Shown: positions 63,059-64,000 of the stretch, piece after piece
Layout: every line of letters begins with the position of its first letter
How positions within the stretch are numbered: the stretch's first letter is position 1
Position numbers and translations under genes: made by a program
The notes under the pieces: model-generated
What the model was told of the DNA's origin: nothing
The model's input: only the letters and a program-made list of their open reading frames with translations
Database searches by the model: none
NCBI GenBank assembly: GCA_003389385.1
Contig: QQVM01000002.1
Location: 47,333-111,332, forward strand
Reading direction: 5' to 3'
DNA: 64,000 nucleotides
From: Bacteroidota bacterium
Lineage (GTDB): Bacteria; Bacteroidota; Bacteroidia; AKYH767-A; 2013-40CM-41-45

Positions 63059-63640
63059 TTAATATTTGGCGATCTTCCTGCGAATGGTACTCAGGAACTC
63101 TGGGGTTACGCCCAGAAAAGAAGCAATCTGTACATTTGAAATTCGATGGAAAAAGTGCGGGTACCGTTTTAAAAAGTCCAGATACCTTTCCTCCGCGCTG
63201 GAGTGAAGATTTTGTAGAATCCTGCGTTGAGCACTTACCAGTGCGTTTTCTGTGAACACTCGAAAAATGCGGTTGAACTTTGGATGATCAACAAAAAGTT
63301 TGAGCTGGTCTGCTTTATTGATTTGAAGGATCACTGAATTTTCTAATGCTTGTATATTCAGTTTGCTTGGCTCTTCTGAATGGAAGCTGCCAATATCTCC
63401 AATCCACCAATTCTCAATAGCAAACTGCAGGTTATGTTCTTTTCCTTTATCGTCCTCCAGGAACATTCTGAAACAGCCCTCAACTACAAATGCATTGTGT
63501 TTGCACACTTCTCCTTCCTGAAGGATAAATTGTCTCTTCCTGACCTTTATTTCACTGAATACTTCTTCAATATACGACTTTTCTTCCTCAGATAAAGGAA
63601 GGTAATTTTCAAAGTATTTTATTAAAGCTATTGTTGTCAT
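63059..63640 (-). CDS. Crp/Fnr family transcription regulator
   Basis: 193 residues. Cyclic-nucleotide-binding-like domain at ~20-120 (RKRQFILQEGEVCKHNAFVVEGCFRMF, AIENWWIGDIGSFHSEEPS) and a short C-terminal HTH (RISNVQIASFLGVTPEFLSTIRRKIAKY). This variant, with ILQEGEVC and ending in RRKI, is very common in Bacteroidota and regulates neighbouring genes in response to unknown signals. Likely target: the downstream NTF2-fold lipoprotein. Confidence 0.88.
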   Translation of the reverse strand: MTTIALIKYFENYLPLSEEEKSYIEEVFSEIKVRKRQFILQEGEVCKHNAFVVEGCFRMFLEDDKGKEHNLQFAIENWWIGDIGSFHSEEPSKLNIQALENSVILQINKADQLKLFVDHPKFNRIFRVFTENALVSAQRRILQNLHSSAEERYLDFLKRYPHFFHRISNVQIASFLGVTPEFLSTIRRKIAKY

Positions 63641-63931
63641 GTTTCAAATGGCCTGAATTGACAAGGCATTTACCAGGTGTAGAACTGGAAGTGCTTCATT
63701 TATAGCTATTCCGGAATGGCAAATCAAAATAGTGATTTTCCAATTAATGTAGTAATATAGATTTGCATGGCGGTACTTTGCTTAGTCGTATGTTTTGAAT
63801 AGAGATTCTTTAATAAATGTATGTACAAAGGATTACAAATCAGTACTGTTCGAAACAATCATCAACATTTGATTTTTGATAAAAAACCCTGAAAATTTAT
63901 TACTTGAATAATTTGGACACGTACAATTTGT

Positions 63932-64000
63932 ATGCGTGCCAAAGAACTTCTTCAATTAATTCCCGAAGAGGAATTAGATGTATTTGCAGTTGAAACACGA
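63932..64000 (+). CDS. Start of a protein cut by the window end (possible transposase N-terminus)
   Basis: ATG at 63932 gives 23 codons to the end: MRAKELLQLIPEEELDVFAVETR, open to the edge. The acidic helix opening resembles N-termini of some IS4-like Bacteroidota transposases, but 23 residues are too few to be sure. The 290 nt upstream are AT-rich and hold nothing else. Confidence 0.35.
   Translation, partial: MRAKELLQLIPEEELDVFAVETR

Overview
The window looks like chromosomal DNA of a free-living Bacteroidota bacterium, probably near Chitinophagia/Sphingobacteriia (inference). Evidence: nine proteins end in type IX secretion (T9SS) sorting domains, eight type A and one type B. There are two TonB-linked beta-barrel receptors of the PF14905 type. 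Several promoters fit the Bacteroidota consensus TTTG-N17-23-TAnnTTTG. tgt sits beside lptG, CarB is short, and a palindromic element of the 'LPAGRQ' type is present. No tRNA, rRNA or CRISPR array was seen. No complete insertion sequence was seen; the last 69 bases open a reading frame that could be one.

Layout. 0-9 kb: the 3' end of a B12-dependent acyl-CoA mutase (IcmF type), then a type B sorted PKD protein, an AlkD-like DNA glycosylase, a cytochrome/copper-monooxygenase fusion, CtlX, a 58-residue membrane protein and a secreted PQQ-type sugar dehydrogenase. 9-21 kb: housekeeping genes (lptG, tgt, a family 2 glycosyltransferase overlapping an ECF sigma gene, rsmG, an SdpI-like gene, rpmH, carB, a CBS/DUF21 membrane protein). 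21-24 kb: a minus-strand run of small soluble enzymes that includes a VOC gene broken by an in-frame stop. 24-35 kb: surface and secreted proteins, creD, a multicopper oxidase, and two tandem paralogues built from about 29-residue W/Y-rich repeats.

35-41 kb is a reactive-sulfur module on one strand: a Crp/Fnr regulator, a TauE exporter, a CstB-like persulfide dioxygenase with pseudorhodanese and rhodanese domains, a TPMT-like methyltransferase and two YeeE/YedE sulfur transport halves, with an OsmC protein just beyond. The promoters of tauE and of the dioxygenase gene carry the same 18-bp Fnr-like palindrome, each centred exactly 33 nt upstream of the TTTG of the -7 box. This suggests one activator switching on two transcription units.

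41-60 kb: two TonB-linked receptors, MscS, XseA/XseB, a GT-C-like membrane protein, formate-THF ligase, a 2-heme cytochrome c, and several small or unrecognised genes. 60-62.1 kb is a second compact stress module: a thioredoxin-like protein, a DUF2024 protein with a signal peptide, a group III truncated haemoglobin and a MarR regulator with a four-cysteine tail. It has two promoters, each with a GTTAGG-type imperfect palindrome in the -33/-7 spacer. The window closes with a SnoaL-like lipoprotein, a second Crp/Fnr regulator and the start of a further reading frame.
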